A stretch of DNA of 64,000 nt from Ampullaceana balthica. Lineage: Eukaryota; Mollusca; Gastropoda; Lymnaeidae. The notes under the pieces are model-generated. The model was not told the origin of the DNA. It saw nothing but the letters and a program-made list of their open reading frames with translations, and ran no database searches. Within the stretch, counting starts at the first letter, position 1, and the number at the start of each line of letters is the position of its first letter. Below, one piece after another: positions 50,214-62,822 of the stretch. Made by a program: the position numbers and the translations under genes. The stretch spans positions 931,001 to 995,000 of the forward strand of contig CALYLW010000164.1 of assembly GCA_944989445.1 (NCBI GenBank), in the 5' to 3' direction.

Positions 50214-51303
50214 ATTTATGGGTACCACCACGTCAGTGTCATAGTCTCATACTACTTAAACCATTTATAGGTACCACGGTACCACCACGTCAGAGTCATA
50301 GTCTCATACTACTTAAATCATTTATAGGTACCACCACGTCAGTGTCATAGTCTCATACTACTTAAATCATTTATAGGTACCACCACGTCAGTGTCATAGT
50401 CTCATACTACTTAAACCATTTATAGGTACCACCACGTCAGAGTCATAGTCTCATACTACTTAAATCATTTATAGGTACCACCACGTCAGTGTCATAGTCT
50501 CATACTACTTAAACCATTTATAGGTACCACCACGTCAGAGTCATAGTCTCATACTACTTAAATCATTTATAGGTACCACCACGTCAGTGTCATAGTCTCA
50601 TACTACTTAAATCATTTATAGGTACCACCACGTCAGTGTCATAGTCTCATACTACTTAAATCATTTATAGGTACCACCACGTCAGAGTCATAGGCTCATA
50701 CTAGTTAAATCATTTATAGGTACCACCACGTCAGTGTCATAGTCTCATACTACTTAAACCATTTATAGGTACCACCACGTCAGAGTCATAGTCTCATACT
50801 AGTTAAATCATTTATAGGTACCACCACGTCAGAGTCATAGTCTCATACTACTTAAATCATTTATAGGTACCACCACGTCAGAGTCATAGTCTTATACTAC
50901 TTAAATCATTTATAGGTACCACCACGTCAGTGTCATAGTCTCATACTACTTAAATCATTTATAGGTACCACCACGTCAGAGTCATAGTCTCATACTACTT
51001 AAATCAGTTATAGGTACCACCACGTCAGTGTCATAGTCTCATACTACTTAAACCATTTATAGGTACCACCACGTCAGTGTCATAGTCTCATACTACTTAA
51101 ATCAGTTATAGGTACCACCACGTCAGTGTTATAGTCTCATACTACTTAAATCATTTATAGGTACCACCACGTCAGTGTTATAGTCTCATACTACTTAAAT
51201 CATTTATAGGTACCACCACGTCAGTGTCATAGTCTCATACTACTTAAATCATTTATAGGTACCACCACGTCAGTGTCATAGTCTCATACAACTTAAACCA
51301 TTT
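50214..51303. repeat. Satellite array, 49-bp unit, ~22 copies
   Basis: Units of TTTATAGGTACCACCACGTC followed by AG(T/A)GTCATAGTCTCATACT and ACTTAAATCA. The dominant variants are GTCAGTGTCAT and GTCAGAGTCAT, plus AAACCATTT or AAATCAGTT at the joint. Very homogeneous. The first unit has an 8-bp local duplication (GGTACCACGGTACCACC). Confidence 0.97.
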
Positions 51304-52425
51304 CTCGGTTTTTCAGTTAGTTAGCATTAGCCAGTGGCGTCACTAGGGGGGGCGGGCCGCCCCGGGTGACACCCATCAGGGGTGACACCCGAGCCTAAAA
51401 TTTTACTGTGTACGATTTTATGTCAGAAAACAAAAGATGGAAAAAAAATTAATCTAGAAAGAAATTAAGAAATACAATGAAATACGTTAAACGTGAAAAT
51501 TCTTATTTAAAAAAATATCAGTTAACTTGCAATAATAAAACAGCCCCAACACACGAACAACCTTAAAACAAATTAGGAAAAAAAGAAAAGAAATAGTCGC
51601 AGCAGAGAGATCTTTAAAAAAGTCTGGAATGAAAGAGGAAGTGTCTTCTGTTTAAAAAGATATAAAGCCATTTGGGACTTGGACACACCGACAGCATGAA
51701 CGAATCCCACCTCACGACTCCCTCCACCAAAGTGGGGTGGGTGGAATACGATTTTTATCACCCCCCCCCAATCACTTTAACTCGCATCATCATCAATATG
51801 TCTGTTGAAAAATGTAGTCATGATCTAAGAATACTAAGATCTGAAAAAAATTAAGTAGTTTATTTTTTAAAATATTTTTTTTTATGGATCATTTACTTAC
51901 CTGCTGGAGGATGCGAGGATTGCAATGCGCTACTCAAGTCTGCACATTGGCCACTTATGTCCCGTTATATCCATTTGCATTTCAATATTATTGATCCCCA
52001 CTCAACTAGGGCATACATTATAAATCAATGGTGGCCTAACTGATGTTCGCGAGCCGCATGCGGCTCTTCTGTCATCAAATTTTCGGCTCTCGAACGATTT
52101 ATGAAGTTGAAACTCTTCTTTTCATATATATAATATTACAAATGAAAGTTTTTACAGAGACAGGGGTTTGAAAATTGTTTGGGCTTCAATTAATTTTTAA
52201 AAGTGGAAGGAAGCGAATGGTTTCTCATTGGTTGGTAAAGTAAACTGTTAAGTTTCTGGTTTTTGGTAAAAATCCTTATTTGGAAGTACTGACCATTACT
52301 GTTAGTTCAACTTAAGTTAGTATGTCAAAAATTTAAATAACAAATGGCAACAAGGTTGGTGTACCAATGGGCACGGGTTCGAATCTCCGTGAAGGCTGGG
52401 ATCTGTCCGAATGTGTGCCCAACAC
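51304..52425. other. TE scraps in non-coding sequence
   Basis: A CAGTGGCGTCACTAGGGGGG MITE end lies at 51333. A GAGCCGCATGCGGCTC hAT-MITE end lies at 52030-52100. A short SINE piece with box B GGGTTCGAATCTCC lies at 52350-52425. No gene seen. Confidence 0.55.
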
Positions 52426-52612
52426 CAATGTTCCCTTTAAGCTGCGCGATAGCCCGCTCGCGCAGATATCTGACCGATGCCGCGCAGCCGTTTAGAAATA
52501 CCGCGCAGCTAATTTTGTAAAATATTGCCCCAAAAATATGGATAATGTGCAATTTTTCACACACTTTTTCTGTACTTTGCACACGAACCAACGAACCTTG
52601 GAGGGAACATTG
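52426..52612. mobile_element. hAT MITE, CAATGTTCCCT family, compact 187-bp copy
   Basis: TIRs CAATGTTCCCTTTAAGC and TTGGAGGGAACATTG. Decayed 8-bp TSD: CCCAACAC (52418-52425) against CCTAGCAC (52613-52620). The interior has CTGCGCG and CCGCGCAG palindromes. Inserted in a SINE fragment. Confidence 0.85.
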
Positions 52613-52886
52613 CCTAGCACATGTGAAGTTTCATGGCGATCGGATACATAAAATATTTAAAAAGCTTACATAAGAAATAAAACAGTATTTAGCACGCAAG
52701 CTCCAAAATGAGTGATATTTTTACACGCTTTTATTTATTAAAAAACCATATTGTCATTGTACTCAACAGATTATCAAATTATCAGACCGATGGGCTGAAT
52801 AACATAATAATTATAAAGCTTTAAATAAGCATAAATGGCCCTGACTCCCCAAATGGTGCAAGAGGTAAATTGCAAAAATCCCAATA

Positions 52887-53764
52887 CAGTGGAACCTCGG
52901 AATACGTCTGCTTTGGTATAAGTCCAACTTGGTATATGTTCTGTTTTGACGTGAAACATTTTGCTTGGTATACGACCTTTTGTTTGGAACACGACCGGTG
53001 AGCGTGCTAGAAATTGTATGTGTAAAACTGACACATAAAAAAAATTAAGACAATTTTTAAAAAAATAAAATAAAAGAGCACATGCGTAACTTGGATGAAT
53101 CACAACACTACGTCATATTCCACCTCTTATATGTGTAAGTAATTTATATGTTACAATACAGTGAATGACTCGCGTAATAACTGGTACATTATAGGTAAAT
53201 CCACTTAACATGAGTTCTAAAAAGGTTAATGAAAGGAGCCGAGGTGAGAAAAAAAATTGACCAGACAATGTCACATTTTCGAAACATCCTGCAGAGAAAG
53301 CAGAAGCGGAATGTTTTATAGACAGATTTTTAGTAAAATTCAAACCTGGCGAGCCTCAACCACGGTGAACTAGGGATGAGAGGCAGAAAATAGAACAAAA
53401 ATTAGAATGTCATGTTCGTGAAGTTTTATTTGAAGCCGACTTTCCTCCCAAATAATAACATCTCCTTCTCAACACCATGTTAGCAAGCACTTGACTCACC
53501 AAGTGAAAGGGACGCTATATTTTTATTTATTGCTCTTATATACTTTTTATTGAAATCTTTTAGTATTTATAAATTTTAAAATTACTTTTTACATCTATAT
53601 AAAAGAATGTAAAATATGCTAATATTTATATACCTTTTTTCTGGGAACGGATTAATCATTTTTCCTTTCTTTCTTATGTTAAAAATTTGGTATACGGCCT
53701 GTTTGGTATTAGTATTAGTCCAAGTGTCTGGTACGGTTTAAGGACGTATACCAAGATTTCACTG
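52887..53764. mobile_element. Pogo/Tigger-like Tc1-mariner element, decayed, 878 bp
   Basis: Ends CAGTGGAACCTCGGAATACG and CGTATACCAAGATTTCACTG, flanked by TA (52885-52886 and 53765-53766). Subterminal TTGGTATACG repeats. The interior has scraps but no readable transposase. Confidence 0.82.
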
Positions 53765-54717
53765 TATATTGCAATCAGGATCATGATGGGTAAGTGTGTT
53801 CATATCTGTCAAGATCGTGCAAAATCGAATGGGGGAAAACGTCTTTAAAAATATTTTTTAAAAAAGATGTTCTATGTCCCCGGCCAAAAAGGAATGGGCA
53901 TAAGGAGTTCAATGTTCTTATAGTATTTTTTAATATGGGCCGTCAAGTGCTTATGTACCCAGTTTGGTCAAGACCCATGTATTAATTACATAGTTACTGT
54001 TATGTTTAAATAAAACGAAGAACGACATTTTTTGGCTTCAGACCCCCTATGAGAGTATTTATTAGTAAAGTCAACAACTCTCAAATAATACATCTCGATC
54101 AGATGAATGGGCTGGAAGTTTATGTTTGAAATAATATTTATATTTTATATAGTTCATAAAAGGAAGAAAAAAAAAGCAACATTAATTAAGGTACCTCATC
54201 CCGGGACCGGTGCGAGAGGTTAATTCAAAACCATGATGACGTCAATCGAGATTGCGGTGGGTAAAGTTATCAATATTTTTCAATATCGTGTAAAATCGAA
54301 TAGAACAAAGTCTTAAAAGTTATTTAAAGAAAAACAACAAGAACTGACTTCTGGGCCCTTGCCCCGAAGGAAATAAAATGAAGAGCTTAATACGCTATAA
54401 CATTCTAACACGTTATTATAGGCTTTCAAGTTTTTATTTGCAAAGTTTTGTCAAGATCCATTCATTAACACAGTATTCAATGTTTTTAAAAAAAAACTTT
54501 TTATTTTGCTCATTTAATAAAATTTTAAAAAACGACAATAACGGCCCCCGCCTAGGCTGTAAACGTTGCAAGATGTTAGTTCAAAACCATGACGATTTAA
54601 ATCGGGTGTGTGATTGATATATTTATCAGTATTTTTAAGATTGTGCAGAATCGAATAGGACATATAAGTTATTTTTTAACAAACGAACTGATTGCGGGAC
54701 CCTGGCACCGAATTGAA

Positions 54718-55018
54718 ACTTGGAGTTTAATGCGCTATGGTCGAGTGGCAGCGCACTGGACTGTCGTACCGATGGTCACGGGTTCGAATCCGTGTGAAGG
54801 CAAGGGTTTGTTCCCGGGGCCTAGGGCGTCCCTGAGTCACCCCGCTCCGAATGGGTACCTAACACTACATGTAGTTAGGCGGCTGGGTAATGCGTGGAAC
54901 CCACAAAGCCGTGGCCTGTGAATGCTGCATCACTTGCCAACAGATCATCTGTCATGGTCTGTGGACGCAACTATCTTCTGCATAGAAGGAGCGTCTGTAT
55001 TGATAAGATAAGATAATA
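54718..55018 (+). mobile_element. tRNA-derived SINE, best copy
   Basis: Head GCGCTATGGTCGAGTGGCAG with box A TGGTCGAGTGG, GCACTGGACTGTCGTACCGA, and box B GGTTCGAATCC (about 54781). The spacing and the CTGGACTGTC segment resemble a class II (Ser/Leu-like) tRNA. The body continues GTCCCTGAGTCACCCCGCTC and GGAGCGTCTGTATTGATAAG. It ends in a GATAAGATAAGAT tail. Confidence 0.92.
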
Positions 55019-55150
55019 TTTTATTTTAGGCTATCAAGTTTTTGCGTACTCAACAACTTCAATGTCGATCTAATGAATGGTGCCGGTAGCTAATGATTAA
55101 AGTAATCTTTATAAATCTTTATTTTTAAATGGCATTAAGGGCCCCTAGGC

Positions 55151-55350
55151 CAGAGCCGTCTTTACACCATTTTGGGCCCCTGGGCAAAAAAATAGTGTTG
55201 GGCCCCTGGACAAAGAACGAGTGCGCCCCCCCCCCAGGAATAAAAAATCAATATACATAATATATATAAATAAACATATTCCCATGGGGCCTCTATGCTC
55301 GTGGGCCCCCGGCCAAATGCCCAGCGGGCCTATGCGTTAAGACGGCCCTG
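55151..55350. mobile_element. hAT MITE, 200 bp, perfect 8-bp TSD
   Basis: Ends CAGAGCCGTCTTTACACC and GCGTTAAGACGGCCCTG, with the 8-bp TSD CCCTAGGC (55143-55150 and 55351-55358). The interior has GGGCCCCTGG repeats. Confidence 0.93.
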
Positions 55351-56130
55351 CCCTAGGCTCAAACTGAGCAGGATGTAAAAGCCCTGAAGATTTCTATCTT
55401 GATTATATTTGAGGAAATTGTCATTTTGTTCACGATCATGAAAAATGAATGGTCTTTAAAATGTACGCAAAAAGATCTTGGGCCCCAGGCACTGAAGGAA
55501 TGAACATTGTGAGTTCAATGCCCTATAATATTTTATTATATGCAATCTAGTCTTATGTATTAAGGGTTGTCAAGATAAATTTTATAAAGCCTAAATAAAG
55601 ATAAAAATGACTTTATGAGTCACCGGGCCCCATACGTCTTTCTTATTAATACTCTTTATGACAAAAACTCATCCAGAATGTATTCAATAACTTTCCAAAA
55701 TTTCATTACAATCGGATGAATAAAATAATAATGATATTGTTAATATAGGAGGAAAAAAACGACAAAAATGGCGCCCCTGCCCCAAGATGTAAATTTCAAA
55801 ACACGTGTTAATCTCAGTCTGGATCATAATGTATACATTTGCAAATATTTGTCAAAATCGTATAAAACAAAGATGGGAATAAAGTCTTAAACGTTGACGA
55901 AACAAAAGGTTTGTGGGGCCTCCGGCCACGAAGGTATAAAAATCAGGAGTTCAATGACCTATAGAAATTTACTATGGGCTATCAAGTTTTTATATGCCAA
56001 GTTTGGTCCAGATCCATCCATTTCCCCTTAGCTAACGCTTTAACTAATTGGTATTTAGCTCATATTAGAACACAAAAACAACATAAAAAGACATTTTAGG
56101 CCGCCCCTTCGAGTGTTCATGTTTTTAAAA

Positions 56131-56577
56131 AAATTCGGCAGTAACCATTCCCGGGAGCGTACTCAACAAACTGTATTTTTTGTAATGATATCCGAGATCA
56201 GGAGTAATGACAAACAAAATATTTGATAATACAAACATTTTGGCACACGCGACAGTTATTTACATGACAGTGTAACGATGTCAAGGCTGAAAGAAAAAGT
56301 CGTTGAATCTGTTACAATCTTTAATTTTTGAGATCTCTTTTAGGTTGTCTAGATAGCTTTTCCCTAGGGCAAACCTGCTGTGACGGTTTTTGTCGTCTCA
56401 TTGTAGAAGGATTTGTGGGTGGGGGGGGTGTCTCAGAATTATATCCCCTATATGTAAACTATTTAATTCTGAAAAAAAAGGTGATGGTCTTCATCAGGTA
56501 CATATATATATTTTTTAAATTTAGACTTAAACTCTACCATAGCTAGGGTAAATTTAGGCTTAAACTCTACCATAACT
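56131..56577. other. Non-coding; one 36-bp tandem duplication
   Basis: Only a two-copy repeat around TTAGGCTTAAACTCTACCAT (56520-56577) is noted. Short frames lack motifs. Confidence 0.5.
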
Positions 56578-56713
56578 AGGGGTGTAGAGGATTCATATTT
56601 TTGAAATCCGATCGGAGCCGGATTTGGCCGGATTTAGGAAGTGAAATTCTTCCGAAGCCGGATTTGTAAAAATGGCTGGATTCCGGAGCAGGAGCCAAAA
56701 TCCGGTACACCCT
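56578..56713. mobile_element. MITE with AGGGGTGTA termini
   Basis: Ends AGGGGTGTAGAGGATT and AATCCGGTACACCCT. The interior has repeated GCCGGATTTG motifs, similar to the subterminal repeats at 5440-5580. No TSD was seen. Confidence 0.65.
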
Positions 56714-57155
56714 TAAGACTAAGTCCATAACATTAACGACAGGGTTTCATCTGCTTCAAACTAAAATAAGCGTCGTGCAGTTAGGGTAGCATATGTGTGT
56801 TAATTTGAATTTAGCAAAAGACGTAATGTCCTTTTTTTAATGAGAGGCCCCACCGTTAAGCAAGCTCGAAGTTATGCGTATCATTCATTACAGATGATAA
56901 AAGATTTAATAATTAGTTCTGGAGCCCATTCTGCTAAGAATTGTGAGCAATTTAATTTTAATCAGTTGTGCAAATGATTGTTTGTTTGTTTTTTAATGAT
57001 GAAAAAAAAACGTGGATAGCATTCTAGTCACACCTGATCAAGTTAATTAAATTTGTATTTGATTTTATTATATTTAGTTAATTAAAATGATTGTGATTAT
57101 GCTGCAGTCATTTGAGTTGTTTTTTTCTTGTCAATATTATTGTTTGTCCATAATA
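56714..57155. other. Non-coding, nothing recognised
   Basis: No supported feature. Confidence 0.4.
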
Positions 57156-58611
57156 AGGATGTTAAACCATAATCGGAATTTCGAATTTCCCAAACCGATT
57201 ATTATCAAATTTATTATATATTTATTTTTAAAATCATTTCCGTACTGAAAACTTCAAAAAATTTTCGAACAAAATTTATTCTCGCATTTGCTGACATTTC
57301 CATCCAATAAGGCCGCTAAGGTGTGTTTATTTATAAGTTTTCAGCGTTCCGTGCAGTGCGTTTGTAAATTAATAAATTTATTGTTTGGCGATAAGTGTTA
57401 TGTCATTTCGTTCATTTTATGTCCGAAATCGACAAAAATATACGTAATAAATGCAGTCTCTATTGTCGAAATCATGATGTAAGCTAGACATAAAATGCAA
57501 TTTTCCAAATTACGTATTGCGTATGACATAATTTCATTAATTCCACCGTTTCTACACCATCTTCGCCAGGCCTAGAAACAGCTCTGGGTGGGACGGCATT
57601 TCCTTAACGTCATGAAACCTGCAACGCTATATCCGGATTCCATGCCCATATTCGCCAGCCTCTATAAACAACTTTGCCAATCTTGCCAGGAGATTCTTGT
57701 GTGTTCCAACGACGTCCGTCCAATCGGAGAGACTATTTTCAGCCACTGGGCGTTTCATAAGCGATATGCATAACCGGTTCCTTCCAGAACACGCTGAGTC
57801 ATTAGGTTGTTTTTTGTTTTTTTTAAATAAGAACAATGATTTGTTTGATTTGTAAATTTATTTGAAATTATTTTTTGACTTTAATTAATTTATTCTATCT
57901 ATGGACATTTCGTATCTATTGTTTGTTTCCTATTTCTACCATGCGTGATTGCAACTCAGTTATTTTTGTTTATTAATGATATTATGTTGCTTAATAAATA
58001 AAGTTTCTTTTAATAAACATATATACAGTAGATCTGTGATGGCTTATCTGTGACTTTCTTTACAAGCCCCAGTGATAAAATAATAATTGTCTTCCTTACA
58101 ACCAACACCAATTAATAGCTCACCCATCGCCTTACTCAGAATTCATTGACAACATGTATGTGCATCTGTGATGTGGCAGCAACTGAGCGTCAAATCGAGC
58201 ACGTTGCTTTCCTCGCAAGCAATAATGATATATATATATAATATATATATATGCCAATTGATAGCTCACCCATCGCGTCAATCAGATTTCATTGATAAAA
58301 CGGTGTGGCCGCAAGGACGTGAGCGTATAGGAGTATACCCACGTCCCACGTCCGCATTGATAGATTTATGAGCCGCTGACCACCCAACATCGGCGTAGGC
58401 TTACTGTTTATATGCTAAATTATGGTGCATCTTATTTAACGTAGGCACCCTAAGATTCTGAACACACTGCAACAGTTATAAGAATATATTGCTATGAAGT
58501 CAGCGGTAAGACGATAATTGGTTTAAAATAGGATTTACATAACCGATAATCGGTTTGCAATTTAAAAAAAATAACTTTTTTTTTAAATTTTAAAAAAAAA
58601 TTAACATCCCT
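57156..58611 (+). mobile_element. hAT element, internally deleted, ~1.46 kb
   Basis: Ends AGGATGTTAAACCATAATCG and AAATTAACATCCCT, with AACCGATTAT subterminal motifs at both sides. It contains the end of a hAT transposase gene (57640-57858). No TSD could be assigned with confidence. Confidence 0.78.
57640..57858 (+). pseudogene. hAT transposase C-terminal end
   Basis: An open frame without its own ATG ends at TAA (57856-57858). It reads LARRFLCVPTTSVQSERLFS, then ATGRFISDMHNRFLPEHAES, then LNKNNDLFDL. This is the hAT dimerisation motif (P-TSV-SER-FS--G----D---RL-P--AE-L-FL--N) in well-preserved form. The catalytic core is missing upstream. Confidence 0.85.
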
Positions 58612-58746
58612 AGGCTAAAGGTATATAAAAGCGTACTTTTTTCCACAGTGTTTAACATTTCGATTACGTGATCAAACGTTTTAAAGGTATATTTTTTAAC
58701 TGACGTGGGAAGAAAAAAATTAAATTAATTTGAAATTCAATTTGTC

Positions 58747-58887
58747 AGTCGGGTTTTTGATGGGTGCAAAGTTGCACAATAAAAAATTTTGTGCAATATT
58801 TTACAAAATTTGCTGCACTGTAATTCTAAACTGCTGCGCTGCGTCTGTCAGATATCTGCACAGCCACGCAACCTAAAGGGAACATTG
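58747..58887. mobile_element. CAATGTTCCCT-family hAT MITE fragment
   Basis: Right end CCTAAAGGGAACATTG and interior GTCTGTCAGATATCTGCACA. The left end is lost. Confidence 0.75.
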
Positions 58888-59203
58888 GTCTTGTCCAGCA
58901 AACGCTACGGCGGATTAAGGGGAGGGGCTGAACGGGCTAAAGCCAGGGGCCCCAAATGATTTAAGGGCCCCCAAACGTATTATATTGTATACAAATGTGA
59001 GCAAATGTTTTGCATGATTCCCTGAAAATATCATAAATATATAAATAAAATCTCAACTATTTATAACTAGAAAATATCGAACAGTGTGAAATACCAGAAA
59101 TCGTCATCGTTTGTAATAACATCTAAAAACTATTATGCAGGAAAAAGGGAAACCCAGCTAAGGAACACATAAGGATGACATCGTTAAATAAACATGTATA
59201 TAG

Positions 59204-59860
59204 TTGGAGAAGGAGGCACAACGCCATTATTGTATTTTAATATTGTTTACATGTGTTCATGCGCGAACAGGAGATCGGTTTGACGGAAATCGGTTATGCT
59301 ATTCAAAAACTAGTCGCTGTGTCTATTTATTGTTTTGTATTGAAGAAAATGACATTCAAATTCAAGATTGCCTTGGACAGTCATACGACAGTGCTGCAAA
59401 TATGAGTTGCAAGTATCAGGGAGTCCAGGCTATCCTTTGTGAGAAGTGCAGTGTTGCTCATTATGTGCCGTGCACAGCTCATTCCCTTAATTTGGTTAAG
59501 AAAAGTGCAGCAGAAGGTTGTCTTTCTGCAGTCAGAATGTGTTGCCTTCTGCAAAACTTTATATCTGGTTTGTTGCATCTACTCATCTTTGGCAGGTACT
59601 TCAAAAACACCCGAAAGGGTGACCTGTTAACAAAGCCTTGTCTGACACAAGAGGGTCGGCTCGACATGATGCTGTAAGGTCTTTTAATAAATCATACAAT
59701 GATAAAAATCTAACACTGGAAGAATTTGCAACTGATGAAAATCAGCCGCTTGTTATGAAAATCAGCCGCTTGAGAGTCGACTTGGAGCTGAAGGATCCCG
59801 GAAGGAACTTAAACAATTCGAAGCCGCTAATTTACTTCAAATTTGGGACACAATTTTAGA
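59204..59860 (+). pseudogene. hAT transposase fragment (ZMYM/DUF4371-like)
   Basis: From about 59375, DCLGQSYDSAANMSCKYQGV, then VPCTAHSLNLVKKSA and VRMCCLLQNF. This is the D-GQ-YD-A-NM-G---GVQ and PC-AH-LNL block containing the second catalytic Asp and the conserved CxxH-like motif of hAT transposases. A frame change near 59600 leads to STHRWQVLQKH and ARHDAVRSFNKSY. The N-terminus and the Glu-containing end are missing. It is a different hAT copy from 10240-11734, though of the same group. Confidence 0.8.
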
Positions 59861-61676
59861 AAGATTTCAGAAAACAAAGCGGAAAAACCCCATAAACTAT
59901 CATTCTAGATTACATTAAAAGTCATTTCAAATCAATAATTCTGAAACTAAACAAAACAATTTAATTGCTACCTACAAATTTCTGCTAAAATTACGGGAGT
60001 CGAACCAAAAGAAGTTTTTCAAAAATTCCTTCTCCAACTTTGTTCTAAATATTATTAGCTATCGTTTGGCGTTTTGTTTCAACCCGATAGATGTTATGGT
60101 TGGCGATAAATTGACAAAATACATATATTTTTTCGGGTTTTTTTTTCGGCTATGAGGGTTCCGTTCACAGGTCGTGGCTATGAGGGTTCCGTTCACAGGC
60201 CGTGGCTATGAGGGTTCCATGCTTTCACTAGCCGTCGTTGTGGACTCAGGGACACCTGCCCTAAGCCCTGGGGGGGAAAATGCCTGCCTTCACCGGGATT
60301 CGAACCCGTGAGCGCGCATGTCACTCGACCATGGTGATAATCATCAAAATTCATAGCATCGCCTGTTACGTCCCGATTTGGGGACTAGTTTCAGATAGGA
60401 AAGATCTATAGCTGAAGAAACCAGGAAAACCAACACTTTATCAACATTTAAATCTCTAATAAAAATACAGGACTAAACACAAACCATACAAAAGCGTAGG
60501 ACGCAATAATCTTCTGTATAGAAGGAGCGTCTGTAAACAGATAAGATAAAATTATTTGCTATCGTTTGACGTTTGTTTCAACGCGATAGTTGGTATGGTT
60601 GGCGAGAAATTGACAAAATACTGATATTTTATTTTTAAAATTTTATAAAATTTCCAGGAAATCCTGAAAACCCTTTTGATAATTTTTTGGTCCATGCACA
60701 TCCTTGGCACCCAGTTAACATATTTGCAAATGACCCGAACCCTCTATCTGGTATGGTTCAGGCGTAGTTGCTTATGCAAGCTTGAACATACAGGAGAGAC
60801 ATTCGAAATATATAAACTCAATTTCCCAGGGGAAATTGCGTTAAAAATTAAAAATAATATAAAAATGAAATTAAATAAATTCGCATTGTCAAGAACGTCA
60901 GTATATACTTCTATGTATTTTACGTGTGTTGTAAATTTTATTTCGAGTTATAATCATATTGATACATGGTAGTCACCAATGTTCCTTATAATGCTCTTTG
61001 GCCCGTGTGCAAAGAAAAGAAACCACAAAAAAAAAGTTTGCAAAGTTGCATAGCATCAACGTTTTGTGAGAATTTTTTTTAAAGTTTGCTGTCCGGTAAT
61101 CCTAAAACGCTGCATGGCGTCGGTCAGATATCTGCGTGGCCTCACAGCCGCGCAGCTTAAAAATCGTAACACGCGTGAAACCATTAAGAAACAATTAAAG
61201 AAATTGTTAGCAATCAAATATTTCAGTGGAACTTGTATTGTAAGTAGAGGGTTTTGATGTGACGTCACAGTTCTTAAACACCCCACCCTCCGCCTCGACA
61301 CACATCGTCACAAATGTGTGACCCCCCTCCCCCAGGTGAGTGACGTCATTTATGGACGGCCCCTTATTTCTTTCCTCTTGGCGATTTGTCTCCATATAAA
61401 TTTAGATTTCTCAAAAAGATCTCATAAGCTAATTCTTTAAAAAATTCTATTTTTTTAATATTACCTCGAAGACTTAGGTCAGTGATAGCGAACCAATGGC
61501 ACGCGTGCCACAATGGGCACGCAGAGCCTCATCAGCCGACACGCAACTAAAATGTTACCGTTACCGTGTTCTGTGCGACCCACGGAAGCCTGCAGCAATA
61601 TCGATAAAGTCAATGAATTTATGTTCAGAGTTGCAGAGGCGTCACTAGGCTTGGTGTCGCCCAGTGCTTAACCTGC

Positions 61677-61972
61677 GGGGCACGGCGGTCGAGTGGAATG
61701 TACGCTCGGCTGGGGTACCGATGGTTACGGGTTCGAATCCATGTGAAAGCAGGGATTTGTTCCCAAGAGTGTCCATGAGTCCACCCTACTCCGAATGGAT
61801 ACCTAACACGAGCTAGGGAAAAAAAGGCGGCTAAGTAATGCGTGGAACCCTCGTAGCCGTGGCCTGTGAACGCTGCATCACTTACGAACAGACAGGCAAG
61901 GTCTATGGACGCAATAATAATACTCTGTATAGAAGGAAGTCTGTATAGATAAGAAAAGACCCCACCCCCAAT
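61677..61972 (+). mobile_element. tRNA-derived SINE (copy 2 of 47205-47500)
   Basis: Identical to the SINE at 47205-47500 within the duplicated block, including box B GGTTCGAATCC. Confidence 0.88.
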
Positions 61973-62157
61973 GAATAACCAGTCTTCCAGTTCCAAATAA
62001 CAGGAACATACAGAATTTTACATTTTGTTGTCACCCCCTTGAGATGGTGTCCGCACCCTTTGCCCCATCCCCCCCCCCAGTGACGCCATCAATCCGTCTA
62101 GAAGTATAGGTGGAACAAAAAACAATAAAGATTGTACTATTTTATTTTTAAATAATA

Positions 62158-62340
62158 CAGTCGGACCTATCTAAGTCGAACTTCCCTAAGTCGAAAACCT
62201 CGCTATTTCGAATTAATTGTTAGATCCCGGCCAAATTCTGCGCATATTACGCGATTTTCCCTAACTCAAAAACTCCGTAAGTCGATTTTTTTTTCCCAGG
62301 TCCCTTTGAGTTTGACTTAGAGAGGTCCGACTGTGCTGTC
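62158..62340. mobile_element. Pogo/Tigger-like MITE (copy 2 of 47687-47868)
   Basis: Same inverted ends CAGTCGGACC and GGTCCGACTG, part of the large duplication. Confidence 0.85.
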
Positions 62341-62822
62341 ATTGAAACTACGCATTCAAATGTATAATATCTATTTTTGACGATATTTTTCTTTTTTTTT
62401 AAAAATGTTATTTAAACCAACGTTATGAAATGTTTGTTTTACCCTTTTATTAACAGCCTGACTCAAATACAAAAGTAACTTTATTGTGTAAATTGAAAAC
62501 AACAAAAAATTCACCACCCTACAATAACATTTCATTATGCTTTTAAAATAATATTTTAATATTTTTATTGCATTGAAAAATAAAAGAAGAAAAAACTTAA
62601 GGAGTATTAAAATAAACTAAGTAAATTGCAGTTTTTACTATAAAAAAAGCTTCGCATTTAAAATAAATTATGTCGAGGTTAAAAATGTGCCAGGTTTTCA
62701 ACAAAAAAAAATCTAGTGGAGAAAAAAAAAGTATATGTATATTTCAGTTATTTATGATTTTTTTTTAAAAATAACTTTATTGCTATTAATATTATTTCTA
62801 TTTTTGTAAACGAAGTACTTAC

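Larger units (their letters stand above)
53770..56130. repeat. Degenerate long-period tandem repeat (~360-470 bp units)
   Basis: About five diverged units (starting near 53770, 54240, 54600, 55400 and 55800). Each shares in order AAATCGAATGGG-like, GTCTTAAA, GGCCCC-GGCC-CGAAGGAAT, GAGTTCAATG-CCTATA, TATCAAGTTTTTATATGC and TTTGGTCAAGATCCAT. SINE 54718-55018 and MITE 55151-55350 are inserted. One monomer of the family forms the centre of the palindrome at 6290-6990. Confidence 0.75.

Noticed and set aside
54725..54800. A tRNA gene (good box A and box B)
   Set aside because: The sequence continues into a SINE body shared with other copies, and the cloverleaf is imperfect; it is a tRNA-derived SINE head.
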